This document shows positions 1 through 7,268 of a stretch of DNA of 64,000 nucleotides, in pieces. This DNA comes from Chloroflexota bacterium. Its GTDB lineage: Bacteria > Chloroflexota > Limnocylindria > QHBO01. The stretch covers positions 1 to 64,000 of the forward strand of contig QHBO01000017.1 in NCBI GenBank assembly GCA_003243965.1. Reading direction: 5' to 3'. Numbering within the stretch: position 1 is the first letter of the stretch; the number at the start of each line of letters is the position of its first letter. The notes beneath the pieces are model-generated. The model saw only the letters and a list, made by a program, of their open reading frames with translations. It was not told the DNA's origin and made no database searches. The position numbers were made by a program, and so were the translations under genes.

Positions 1-108
1 CCGGAGCCGAGCCACTCGCCGGAGCCCAGCGAGACACCGGAGCCGAGCCACTCGCCGGAGCCGACCGAAACGCCCGAGCCGAGCCATTCGCCGGAGTCGA
101 CCGAAGCG
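1..108 (+). repeat. three tandem 36-bp coding repeats
   Basis: Units at 1-36, 37-72 and 73-108 share the pattern PEPSHSPEP(S/T)ET with a few synonymous or conservative changes. They are in frame with the partial CDS, and the array may extend left of the window. Confidence 0.8.
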
Positions 109-264
109 CCGAAAGCCGCGCCGATGATCGCGCCACCCAGCGATGGGGAGAGCGTTGAGTCCGCAGAGCACGGCTCCGACGCCGAGAAGCGTGACGCTGC
201 CACGCGCTCGTCGGGCGAGCAGGGTGCGTCGGGCTCGACGGACGAGAGCAGTCGCGGCGACTGA
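1..264 (+). CDS. C-terminal tail of a Pro/Glu/Ser-rich protein (5' end outside window)
   Basis: Frame 1 is open from the first base to a TGA at 262-264 and needs no start inside the window. It encodes a low-complexity tail. The first 108 bases are three 36-bp units giving PEPSHSPEPSET-type repeats. A hydrophilic segment rich in Ser, Glu and Asp follows. Such tails usually act as extracellular or wall-spanning linkers, but the functional domain lies upstream and is not visible, so no function is assigned. A shorter ORF in another frame over the same bases is treated as a shadow because the repeat periodicity fits frame 1. Confidence 0.6.
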   Translation, partial: PEPSHSPEPSETPEPSHSPEPTETPEPSHSPESTEAPKAAPMIAPPSDGESVESAEHGSDAEKRDAATRSSGEQGASGSTDESSRGD

Positions 265-474
265 GGCCGAGACAACCACCGGACCCGGCGTTCAGCGCGC
301 CGGTTCCGGGGCACTCGGGGCCGCCGGGCTCCCGGTCGAATGCCGCTGATGTAGCCCCCGACTCATGGCGAGAGCGCCAGCCCCAGGCGGCGCGCGCCGA
401 GACTAGACACCGCGCTGCCCTGAGATCGTCTCCACCGAGCGACGCGGCGGGTCCACGATGCCGATACTGCGTGC

Positions 475-1554
475 ATGATCGAGGTGCTCTGCGGCCTGAT
501 CGGCGTCCTGGTGGTGGCAACGGTGCTGTGGGACGTGTTCGAGACCGTGGTGCTCCCTCGCCCATCCCCGACGCGCGTCCGTCCGGCGCGCAACCTGGTC
601 AGGCTGACCTGGCCGATCTGGCGTTCGCGTGCCCTGGGGCGGGACACGTCGCTCAAGCGGGAACGGGTGCTGGGCACCTACGCCCCGATCTTGGTGCTGA
701 TGCTGCTCGCGACTTGGATCACCCTGCTCGCGCTCGGATTCGGAGGCATCTTGTACGCGCTGCGCGCCGGGATTCGCCCCGTCCCTGATCTCGCGACGGC
801 GATCTATTTCGCGGGCGAGTCGGTGCTGACCCTGGGGTACGGCGATATCGTCGCCGTGGACTCAGCGGCGCGAGTCGCATCCCTCCTGGCGGCGGCACTC
901 GGCCTGGGCGTCCTTGCGCTGGGGATCACCTATCTCTTCTCACTCTACGACTCGTTCCAGAAGCGCGAGGTGCTGGTCGTGCGCCTGGAGGCTCGCGCCG
1001 GCGCGCCGCCCTCCGGAGTGGCGCTGCTCGAGACCTACGGATCGCCCGGTCGGCGGGACGCGCTCGGCGACTTCTTCCTCGCATGGGAGGCATGGGCCGC
1101 GGAGGTCCTCGACACGCACGTCGCCTACCCGATCCTGGCCTACTTTCGATCGAGCCATGACAACGTGTCGTGGGTGAGCTCGGTGGGCGCCGTGCTCGAC
1201 GCGAGCGCGCTGGTCCTGACCACGGTCAGCGACGGGCCGAGCGGGGAGGCGCAGATGGTTCAACGGCTCGGCCAGCACTTCGTGGAGGATCTCGCCAACT
1301 TCTTCGGGTGGCCAGCCGATCGGTCACCAGCGGTCGAGCGCCATGAGTTCGACGCCGCACGGCAGCGGCTGCTCGCGGCGGGCTACCGCTGCCGAGACGC
1401 CGACGAGGCGTGGTTGCAGTTCCAGACCCTGCGCTCGGCCTACGCGGCGCGCCTGAATGCCATGGCCAGCTTCTGGGTAACTCCGCCGGCGATGTGGATC
1501 GGGGACCGCTCGGCGCGGCACGCGGTCCCTGACCTCGGGCGCGCCCAGCGCTGA
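475..1554 (+). CDS. two-pore-segment potassium channel family protein
   Basis: The 359-residue protein has an N-terminal hydrophobic segment (residues 1-20), a membrane helix near 68-96, a pore loop with the selectivity filter TLGYGD (119-124) and a following helix (about 132-157). This is the Ion_trans_2 layout of K+ channels. The roughly 200-residue cytoplasmic C-terminus has no domain I recognise; it is mostly helical and could be regulatory. The start is the ATG directly before the first hydrophobic helix. It stands alone between unrelated genes. Ion selectivity is inferred from the GYG filter only. Confidence 0.8.
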   Translation: MIEVLCGLIGVLVVATVLWDVFETVVLPRPSPTRVRPARNLVRLTWPIWRSRALGRDTSLKRERVLGTYAPILVLMLLATWITLLALGFGGILYALRAGIRPVPDLATAIYFAGESVLTLGYGDIVAVDSAARVASLLAAALGLGVLALGITYLFSLYDSFQKREVLVVRLEARAGAPPSGVALLETYGSPGRRDALGDFFLAWEAWAAEVLDTHVAYPILAYFRSSHDNVSWVSSVGAVLDASALVLTTVSDGPSGEAQMVQRLGQHFVEDLANFFGWPADRSPAVERHEFDAARQRLLAAGYRCRDADEAWLQFQTLRSAYAARLNAMASFWVTPPAMWIGDRSARHAVPDLGRAQR

Positions 1555-1642
1555 GCCCAAGACCATGGCCCACTTGGCGGCCCCAATCCTGCACGGAGGC
1601 GTGGCGTGGGCTGTTTCCCCCGGATGAAGGAGGCGTTTCGAC

Positions 1643-1966
1643 ATGGCCGAGCGTGAGGACGGCGGCTTTCTCCAGCGAGTGAAGGATGCGCTCGGCATCG
1701 GGAAGCGTGAGGAGCAGGAGCCGAGCTCCACCACCGACAGCTCCGGCACACGAACCGATGACTACGTGGCCACCGGAGACTCCGGGACCGGCGTGGGCGG
1801 CACCGACTACGGTAGCGGCGCGATCGGCGCGGCAGGCGAGGGCGTGGCCCCCTCCGCCGTCGTGGACGACGCCGCTCACCATCTCCCCGATGAGCCGAAG
1901 ACCGCGCGCGAACATATCGGCGCCGACGCGGAGGAAGGCAGCCCCCCGAGGCCGGAGCTGGACTGA
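1643..1966 (+). CDS. small acidic hydrophilic protein
   Basis: This 107-residue protein has a strong ribosome binding site (AAGGAGG at 1627-1633). A short amphipathic N-terminus (GGFLQRVKDALGIG) is followed by a disordered Ser/Thr/Gly/Asp-rich body and an acidic C-terminus. No catalytic motif is visible. The composition resembles small stress or surface-associated proteins, but I do not recognise the family. Confidence 0.6.
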   Translation: MAEREDGGFLQRVKDALGIGKREEQEPSSTTDSSGTRTDDYVATGDSGTGVGGTDYGSGAIGAAGEGVAPSAVVDDAAHHLPDEPKTAREHIGADAEEGSPPRPELD

Positions 1967-1989
1967 AGGGCGCTGCCGGGCGCGGTTGC

Positions 1990-2475
1990 TCAGGCCCGGA
2001 AACCGATAGCGGCGAGCAGCAGCGCCAGTCCCCATACCAGGAGCGCAATCCCGGCGACGACGACTGCCAGGGCGCCCGCCACGAACAGCACGTGCTCGCG
2101 GGTCGGGGCATGGGGATCGGCGGCGTACGTTCGCAGCAGCCCAAGGTTCTTGGTGTTCGCCTTCCAGCCGAAGTCGAAGGCGTCGCCGAAGATCGGCACC
2201 GAGCCGATGACCAAGTCCAGCGCCACGTTCATCACCATCCGCGCCACGACGATCCGCGGCAGTTGACGCTGGCGCGCGCGCAGGATGACCAGCAACGAAA
2301 GCGCGGCACCGATCAGGTCGCCGAGTCCAGGGATCAGGCCGAGCAGACCGTCGAGACCAATGCGTCGGTCGGTGCCGGGCACCCGGATCGCATTGTCGAG
2401 GAGCCAAGCCAGGACCTCGACATCGGCAAAGTCGTCGTGCGCGCGCTTCGGCGGCAGCCTGGTGACGCGATCCAT
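1990..2475 (-). CDS. DUF4112 domain membrane protein
   Basis: The 161-residue protein shows the DUF4112 pattern: a D..IRVPGTDRRIGLDGLLGL-type segment, then LIPGLGDLI, RMVMNVALDLVIGSVPIFGD, and a DFGWKAN motif. Two or three hydrophobic helices lie in the middle and a final helix near the C-terminus. I chose the ATG at 2475 over the upstream GTG at 2496 because GGGGGAGG sits just before it. It is divergent from the DUF72 gene. DUF4112 has no established biochemical function. Confidence 0.8.
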   Translation of the reverse strand: MDRVTRLPPKRAHDDFADVEVLAWLLDNAIRVPGTDRRIGLDGLLGLIPGLGDLIGAALSLLVILRARQRQLPRIVVARMVMNVALDLVIGSVPIFGDAFDFGWKANTKNLGLLRTYAADPHAPTREHVLFVAGALAVVVAGIALLVWGLALLLAAIGFRA

Positions 2476-2530
2476 CCATCCTCCCCCGGCAAGCACCTGC
2501 GCGCACGCGACATGCGCTGAGCGCGCGGCC

Positions 2531-2536
2531 TAAACT
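2531..2536 (+). promoter_or_regulatory. -10 element of a leaderless transcript (TAAACT)
   Basis: TAAACT ends exactly 6 nt before the GTG start at 2543, which places the expected transcription start on the start codon. There is no Shine-Dalgarno sequence between them. Confidence 0.5.
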
Positions 2537-2542
2537 CGCCGC

Positions 2543-3574
2543 GTGCCCGAGAGCCTGCACGATCCCGGCCCGGAGGCCGCCGCGCAACGCGTGGCGGACA
2601 TCGCGGATGCGGCGGGCCAGCCGCTGCGCATCGAGGCAGCCGCGGTTCGGGTGGGGACGGCGTCCTGGACAGACCCGACGATGACCGCGCCCGGGGTGTT
2701 CTACCCGGCCGGGGCAACGAACGCGGAGGATCGGCTCCGCTACTACGCCTCGCGCTTCCCGCTTGTCGAGGTCGATGCCACGTATTACGCCCTCCCTTCC
2801 CGCCGGATGGGCGAAGCGTGGCTGGAACGGACGCCTCCCGATTTCACGTTCGACGTCAAAGCCCATGCGTTGATGACCGGGCAGCCATCGGAGACCAAGC
2901 GGTTGCCCAGGGAGCTGCGCGACGAGCTTCCGAGCGAGCTGGTCGACAAGCGACGGATCTACGGGAAGGATCTGCCGCCCCAGATCTACGACGCGGTCTG
3001 GGAATGGTTCCGCGACGCGCTCCTGCCGCTCCACTCCGCCGGGAAGCTGGGCGCGGTCCTGTTCCAATATCCGCGCTGGGTATTTCCCTCGAGCGAGGCC
3101 AGGGATGCGATCCGCGAGGCGCGCGAGCGGATTGGAACCGACATCCCGATGGCGGTCGAGTTTCGGAACGCCAGCTGGCTCAACGAGCGCAATGCCGAAC
3201 GTACCCTGCGCTTCCTGGAGTCGCACCAGATTCCCTTTGTGATGGTCGACGCACCGCAGGGAATGAAGTCGTCACTCCCGCCGACGGTGGCGGTCACCTC
3301 GCCGCAGCTGGCCGTGGTGCGGTTCCACGGGCGACGCACCGAGACGTGGGAGGCCAAGGGGATCGCGGTCGTCGAGCGCTTCCGGTATCTCTACTCTCGC
3401 GACGAGCTCGGCGAGTGGGTCCCCCGGATTCGCGAGGCCGCCACGCGGGCTGCGGACGTGCACGTGCTGCTGAACAACTGCTACGCGAATTACGGGACCA
3501 CGAACGCACGCGAGATCGCCGCGATGCTGGAAGCCACCGGCGGGCCCCGACTCGCGCCCGACGAATCTGAATGA
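2543..3574 (+). CDS. DUF72 domain-containing protein
   Basis: This 343-residue protein belongs to the DUF72 (YecE-like) TIM-barrel family. Diagnostic parts are the N-terminal VGTASWTDP, the EVDATYYALP segment, FDVKAHALMTG, an AVEFRNASWL motif and the terminal NNCYANYGTTNA. The last one is a degenerate form of the usual FNNCxxxyA(v/p)xNA end motif. Length is somewhat above the common 240-300 because of an N-terminal extension of about 30 residues. The GTG start is supported by a leaderless -10 element. The biochemical role of DUF72 is not established. Confidence 0.85.
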   Translation: MPESLHDPGPEAAAQRVADIADAAGQPLRIEAAAVRVGTASWTDPTMTAPGVFYPAGATNAEDRLRYYASRFPLVEVDATYYALPSRRMGEAWLERTPPDFTFDVKAHALMTGQPSETKRLPRELRDELPSELVDKRRIYGKDLPPQIYDAVWEWFRDALLPLHSAGKLGAVLFQYPRWVFPSSEARDAIREARERIGTDIPMAVEFRNASWLNERNAERTLRFLESHQIPFVMVDAPQGMKSSLPPTVAVTSPQLAVVRFHGRRTETWEAKGIAVVERFRYLYSRDELGEWVPRIREAATRAADVHVLLNNCYANYGTTNAREIAAMLEATGGPRLAPDESE

Positions 3575-3602
3575 AAGGGCCGACCAGGCACGCTTCCACG
3601 CC

Positions 3603-3639
3603 GAGGAAAAACGGCGCGCGTCGATGCTCGACGCGCGCT
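3603..3639 (-). terminator. intrinsic terminator of the phosphatase/DUF3090 operon
   Basis: A perfect 11-bp stem (3614-3624 with 3628-3638, loop TGC) is followed on the minus strand by CCGTTTTTCC (3612-3603). It sits 21 bp after the phosphatase stop codon, between convergent genes, and could also stop transcripts from the DUF72 side. Confidence 0.75.
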
Positions 3640-3659
3640 GGGACGTTCCGCTCGCGGAG

Positions 3660-4172
3660 CTACCGCTCCCTGGCCGCTGAGGCTGCGGCGCGCACGTGCA
3701 GGCGATGGATGGCGTAGTCGTCCAGGAAGGCACGCTGGGCCGCCGTCTCGACGGCCTCGGGGTGGCGCGCCCGGCGCACCGCCGCCACCGCCCCATCGGC
3801 GGACAGGCCCGCAGCGATCAGGGCTCCGGCGCACACCGTGCCGGTCCGTCCGACGCCGCCCATGCAGGCGACCGCCACGTCACCGGTTGATCGCCCCTGT
3901 CGGATCAGCTCGACGATCTCGTCCATCTCCTCCACGCTCCGCGGCGGAGCGCCGTCGGGCATCGGTCGGCGGACCACCTCCAGACCGAGCGCATCCGCCG
4001 TGCGCACGGTGGCAGGGTCGCCCCACCGCGCCAGCTCCGCGTCCTCGACCAGCAGGACCAGGCGGTGCACGCCTTCGCCGATCAGCGATGCCAGGTCGGC
4101 CCGCAGATCGCGGCGGTAGACGAGCCCCGGGTACCTCACCGATGGGCCGTGCTTTCCGGGCAGGAACGTCAT
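3660..4172 (-). CDS. dual-specificity/tyrosine protein phosphatase (CDKN3-like)
   Basis: A CX5R phosphatase signature, CMGGVGRTG, lies at residues 103-111 (nucleophile C103, R109), with a likely general acid D73 in the RPMPDGAPP segment. The sequence resembles the CDKN3-type dual-specificity family, which removes phosphate from Ser/Thr/Tyr residues. The ATG at 4172 is the only canonical start in frame. However, the frame stays open up to a stop at 4281-4283 and encodes a homologous-looking N-terminus (LRIDWLPTDDLGEPPSGRLG) before it, so the real protein may begin upstream at a non-canonical codon. It lies downstream of the DUF3090 gene in the same operon. Confidence 0.75.
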   Translation of the reverse strand: MTFLPGKHGPSVRYPGLVYRRDLRADLASLIGEGVHRLVLLVEDAELARWGDPATVRTADALGLEVVRRPMPDGAPPRSVEEMDEIVELIRQGRSTGDVAVACMGGVGRTGTVCAGALIAAGLSADGAVAAVRRARHPEAVETAAQRAFLDDYAIHRLHVRAAASAARER

Positions 4173-4263
4173 GCCCAGCCGGCCGGATGGCGGCTCGCCG
4201 AGATCGTCAGTCGGCAGCCAGTCGATGCGCAGGGTTGGATCGAGCCGCTCGTCCCCCTGCGGC

Positions 4264-4824
4264 TCAGTTGAGATGGCCGTTCATCCGGCTGCAGAAGTGG
4301 CCCTGCGGCTCGAGCGGCTGGCCGCAGAAGGGGCACGCGGGGCGCCCCGAGGCGATGAGCGTACTGGCGCCATGGATGAACGCGCGCGCCCGTTCCGGAG
4401 CGACTCGCACACGCACGAGGTCCGGCCCGTCTTCGGCGTCGTCACCGACGACGGCGTACTCACCGTCGTCGCTCAGTGGCTGCGCCTCGACCATGATCCG
4501 GGCGCTCTCGGGCTCCCACGCAACCGCCATCGGCCCGACCCGGAAGAGCTCGACCAGCGGCTCCTCCAGCGGCTCCTCCAGCGGCTCCTCATCGGTCGAA
4601 ACCGCGGTGGCAACCGACGGCTCGCCGCCGCCGACCCTCTCCAGCATCTCGGCGAGACGCTCGGCAAGTGCGGCCACCTGGACCTTCTCGAGGCTGACGC
4701 TCACCAGCGCACCGCCCTTACGGGCCTGCAGGTAGAAGGTTCGCTGACCCGGATCCCCGACTGCGCCGGCAAGGAAGCGGTCAGGGTCATCGAAGACGAA
4801 GAGGCGGCGCGTCATCCGGTCCAT
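4264..4824 (-). CDS. DUF3090 family protein
   Basis: The 186-residue protein matches DUF3090 closely: N-terminal RRLFVFDDPDRFLAGAVG and RTFYLQAR, central ARIMVEAQ, and a C-terminal zinc-ribbon-like CPFCGQPLEPQGHFCSR segment with three cysteines and one histidine. A threefold EEPL repeat (12-bp tandem DNA repeat near 4562-4595) extends the acidic linker. In actinobacteria DUF3090 genes usually neighbour a phosphatase-type gene, and the downstream phosphatase here fits that habit. Function is unknown. Confidence 0.8.
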   Translation of the reverse strand: MDRMTRRLFVFDDPDRFLAGAVGDPGQRTFYLQARKGGALVSVSLEKVQVAALAERLAEMLERVGGGEPSVATAVSTDEEPLEEPLEEPLVELFRVGPMAVAWEPESARIMVEAQPLSDDGEYAVVGDDAEDGPDLVRVRVAPERARAFIHGASTLIASGRPACPFCGQPLEPQGHFCSRMNGHLN

Positions 4825-4944
4825 GCTAACGGACGCACAGAGGGACCGGAGATGTGCCCATTCTCCGATCCCTCGTCCCCCGCAATGCTCCGACGAGCCG
4901 TGCCCGTGCCAAGCGTCGGTGCATCACCGTAGCGCTGCCCGAGC

Positions 4945-4977
4945 GGCGCTGTCAACTCTCAGTTGACCGAAAGCGCC
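4945..4977 (-). terminator. long hairpin at the 3' end of the XRE-TPR gene
   Basis: Inverted repeat GTCAACT-CTC-AGTTGAC (4951-4967) is extended by GGCGCT/AGCGCC (4945-4950 and 4972-4977) across a 4-nt bulge. It overlaps the stop codon of the minus-strand regulator. There is no clear T-run, so it could be a terminator or an operator. Confidence 0.45.
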
Positions 4978-6257
4978 TCGCTGGTGAGCTCGTAGGCCCC
5001 ACGATGATCACCCGCCGCCGCGCGAAGATCGGCCCATTCGCGCAAGACCTCGCGGATCCGAGCCGGAGACGCTCCATCTCGGGCCAGGGCCGCCGCCTGG
5101 GCATACCGCTCCTCCGCCTCAGGTGCCGAGCCGGCCTGGCGCACCGCGCGGGCATCGGTCAGGGTCGCGGCAAGCTCGGCGAGCCGGTTACCGGTTGCGT
5201 GCGCCAACTGGGCAGAGCGACCCGCGAGTTCACGGGCCTCGTCACGCTTCCCCCCGGCGAGCGCGACGCGAGCCTCCGTCTCGAGGACTGCGGAAAGAAA
5301 TCGATCATCGGCCATCTGGACCGCCTGGCGGTGGGCGTCTGCCACCAGCTCGGCGGCCCTGGCGAGGTTGCCCGAGGCGAGGTACGCGAGCGCAAGGTCA
5401 TTCTCGATGGAGGCCACCTCGGCCACCGCTCCAGCGGCCCGATACAGTGACAGGGCCTGCAGTCCGGTACGAATCGCCGCCTCGACGTCGCCCGTCTCGC
5501 GATAGCTGATGGCGAGACCGAACAGGAACGTGGCACGCGCCCGGGCATCGAGCTGATCGGCATATCCCCGGGCCGCCTCGAGATAGCCCAGCGACCGCGC
5601 ATGCTCGCCCACCCGGGACTCGATCGCCGACAGCGCCATCAGCAATCGCATCTCGAAGTCAGGCTCGACCCGCAAGCCGCCGCGGACCCGCTCCAGCAGC
5701 GCTGCGATCACGTTCCTGGCCTCCACCTCGTTGTCGGAGAGGTACAGGCCGTAGCCGAACCAGTAGCGGGCGAGGGCTGCGTCCGGTTCCCGATGCATCG
5801 CCTCGAACAGGCGCGCGGCCTCGGCGGCAGGTCCCACCGCGTCGCGCCCGCGATCCAATCGACAGTAGCCTTCCGCGAGGCCGCGGAGCGCCTCCGCGCG
5901 GGCCTGATCGTCGAGTGGCTGCTCCAGCAGCGTCGTGTAGCCGTCGATCGCGGCTTCCCAGTCCCCGGACGCGAGCCGCATGTCGACCTCGAGGCGACCC
6001 CACACCGGGTTCTGCTCTCCCAGGAAGTGGCTCGCCGGCAGGCCGAGCCGCTCCGCAAGGAAGTTGAGCGCGACCATCGACGGCCGCGCGATGCCGGTCT
6101 CCAGGGCGCTGATGTAGGCCTTTGTGTAGCGGGTGGCGGCCAGCTGCTGCTGTGTCAGTCCGGCGCGCTGCCGCGCCTCACGGATGCGCAACCCGATGCG
6201 TCGCGCGAGTTCGGCGTCCTGCTCCGTGGCGCGCGCGACTGTCCGTGTGCGTGGCAT
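4959..6257 (-). CDS. XRE-family HTH regulator with TPR repeats (RRNPP-like architecture)
   Basis: This 432-residue protein has an N-terminal XRE helix-turn-helix (about residues 17-72: IREARQRAGLTQQQLA, YISALETGIARPS). About 340 residues of helical repeats with TPR character follow (for example LAISYRETGDVEAAIRTGLQ). The layout is that of RRNPP peptide-sensing regulators and of other TPR regulators. The ATG at 6257 was chosen over a longer frame because a TAAACT -10 element lies 7 nt upstream. It is divergent from a 39-residue secreted peptide, which may be its ligand or target. DNA binding is inferred from the HTH. Confidence 0.75.
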   Translation of the reverse strand: MPRTRTVARATEQDAELARRIGLRIREARQRAGLTQQQLAATRYTKAYISALETGIARPSMVALNFLAERLGLPASHFLGEQNPVWGRLEVDMRLASGDWEAAIDGYTTLLEQPLDDQARAEALRGLAEGYCRLDRGRDAVGPAAEAARLFEAMHREPDAALARYWFGYGLYLSDNEVEARNVIAALLERVRGGLRVEPDFEMRLLMALSAIESRVGEHARSLGYLEAARGYADQLDARARATFLFGLAISYRETGDVEAAIRTGLQALSLYRAAGAVAEVASIENDLALAYLASGNLARAAELVADAHRQAVQMADDRFLSAVLETEARVALAGGKRDEARELAGRSAQLAHATGNRLAELAATLTDARAVRQAGSAPEAEERYAQAAALARDGASPARIREVLREWADLRAAAGDHRGAYELTSEALSVN

Positions 6258-6264
6258 CGCGGGC

Positions 6265-6270
6265 AGTTTA
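6265..6270 (-). promoter_or_regulatory. -10 element (TAAACT) for the XRE-TPR gene
   Basis: TAAACT on the minus strand lies 7 nt before the ATG at 6257 with no ribosome binding site, a leaderless configuration. Confidence 0.45.
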
Positions 6271-6391
6271 CACGCCGTGGCAAGCCCCAGTTGACGCGTT
6301 GTGCACGAACCAAGGTACCTGAGACCCCCGGCGAATCCAGTACCCACGGGTCATTGGCCGATGGGCCTTCCGCCCCGATCGTAGGCCGCGG

Positions 6392-6413
6392 TCCTCGGCC
6401 GAGCGGCCGAGGA
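6392..6413. promoter_or_regulatory. 9-bp inverted repeat upstream of the secreted-peptide gene
   Basis: TCCTCGGCC and GGCCGAGGA are separated by GAGC. The repeat sits in the 174-bp divergent region, directly before the ribosome binding site of the peptide gene. It is a candidate operator for the neighbouring regulator or a 5' leader hairpin. Confidence 0.45.
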
Positions 6414-6431
6414 GCTAGAAGGGAGAACCTC

Positions 6432-6551
6432 ATGAGCCTCACGCGCATCGCACGCGCCCTGGTGCTCGCCGGGTCGCTCGCCACGCTCGCGGCACTCAGC
6501 CTTGCTTCGGCGGTCCTCGGCGTCACGAACGGTAACGGCTGGCCCCACTAG
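6432..6551 (+). CDS. 39-residue secreted peptide, possible signalling peptide
   Basis: A short ORF with a good ribosome binding site (AAGGGAG, 6 nt spacing) encodes a basic start (MSLTRIAR), a hydrophobic helix (ALVLAGSLATLAALSLASA) and a short polar end VLGVTNGNGWPH. This is a signal peptide with only about 9-12 residues left after export. It is followed by its own hairpin terminator and stands opposite an XRE-TPR regulator. The size and layout resemble RRNPP pheromone precursors. That role is inference; it could also be a secreted or membrane micropeptide. Confidence 0.65.
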   Translation: MSLTRIARALVLAGSLATLAALSLASAVLGVTNGNGWPH

Positions 6552-6576
6552 GCCCGCGCCACTTCGCAAAGGATGG

Positions 6577-6604
6577 AACCGGGGCGGCCCAGCTGCCCCG
6601 GTTT
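6577..6604 (+). terminator. hairpin terminator after the secreted peptide
   Basis: AACCGGGGC and GCCCCGGTT form a 9-bp stem with a 9-nt loop, followed by a weak T-rich stretch. It lies 25 bp after the peptide stop codon. Confidence 0.6.
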
Positions 6605-6618
6605 CGCTTGTCCGCGAC

Positions 6619-7209
6619 CTATTTTTTCGAAGCCTGGAAGTAGGGGTTGGTCCCCGCCGCGTGATCGGTGGTATCGACCACGCCGGTGATCTCCGGCACC
6701 TCCCGGCGGATGGCGACCTCGATCCCCTCGCGCAGCGTGACATCGACCTGGGCACATCCCTGGCAGCCCCCACCCATCTCGATGTACGCGGTCCCGTCTC
6801 GGACCTCCAGCAGGGTCACGAATCCGCGATGAGCGCGGATTCCGGGGTTGACCTGGCGATCGATGACATCCTGCACCGCCGTCGCCACCGGGTCGCGCCA
6901 GCCTTCGTTCGGGTTGTCGATGCCGAGCCCGCCACCGGCGCCTGATCGGTCGAGCACGACCGCGGCCCCGTCGAGGTGCTGGGCGCTCTCGACGTCGACG
7001 GCGATCGTCAGGCCACCGAGCGCCAGCACGAGATCTGCCGACGTCGCCGCCGACGGATCCTCGAGCGCGATCTGATAGTCGAAGCGCGCTCCGCGTCGTC
7101 CGGCGACGCGGAGCCGCAGAACGGCGTTCGGGAAGCTGTTCGCCTGGCGAACGGCGTCGATGCGGTCGCGAGCCTCAGGGGAGACCGTGATGAACGGGAC
7201 GTGGGCCAT
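6619..7209 (-). CDS. NfuA-like Fe-S cluster carrier (NifU C-terminal domain)
   Basis: The 196-residue protein has a degenerate A-type (HesB/IscA-like) N-terminal domain without its cysteines (about 1-100). The NifU C-terminal domain follows (about 110-190) with the cluster-binding GGGCQGCAQVDVTL segment (C149, C152). This is the NfuA architecture, which carries a 4Fe-4S cluster to target enzymes. Its start codon has TAGGCT exactly 6 nt upstream, so it is probably transcribed from its own leaderless promoter despite following ligD by only 59 bp. Confidence 0.85.
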   Translation of the reverse strand: MAHVPFITVSPEARDRIDAVRQANSFPNAVLRLRVAGRRGARFDYQIALEDPSAATSADLVLALGGLTIAVDVESAQHLDGAAVVLDRSGAGGGLGIDNPNEGWRDPVATAVQDVIDRQVNPGIRAHRGFVTLLEVRDGTAYIEMGGGCQGCAQVDVTLREGIEVAIRREVPEITGVVDTTDHAAGTNPYFQASKK

Positions 7210-7215
7210 CGGCTC

Positions 7216-7221
7216 AGCCTA
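7216..7221 (-). promoter_or_regulatory. -10 element (TAGGCT) of the NfuA-like gene
   Basis: TAGGCT on the minus strand is 6 nt before the ATG at 7209, with no Shine-Dalgarno sequence. Confidence 0.45.
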
Positions 7222-7268
7222 CTCCGGGTGGGCGCCACTGGCCGATTCAGCGGCCGACCCGGCAAGCG

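Noticed and set aside
1226-3226. 666-codon minus-strand ORF across the channel, DUF4112 and DUF72 genes
   Set aside because: It is antisense to three well-supported genes, has Arg/Pro/Gly-rich composition and no domain; a typical high-GC shadow frame.
5601-6431. Plus-strand extension of the 39-residue peptide frame
   Set aside because: It is antisense to the XRE-TPR gene; the real start with ribosome binding site and signal peptide is at 6432.
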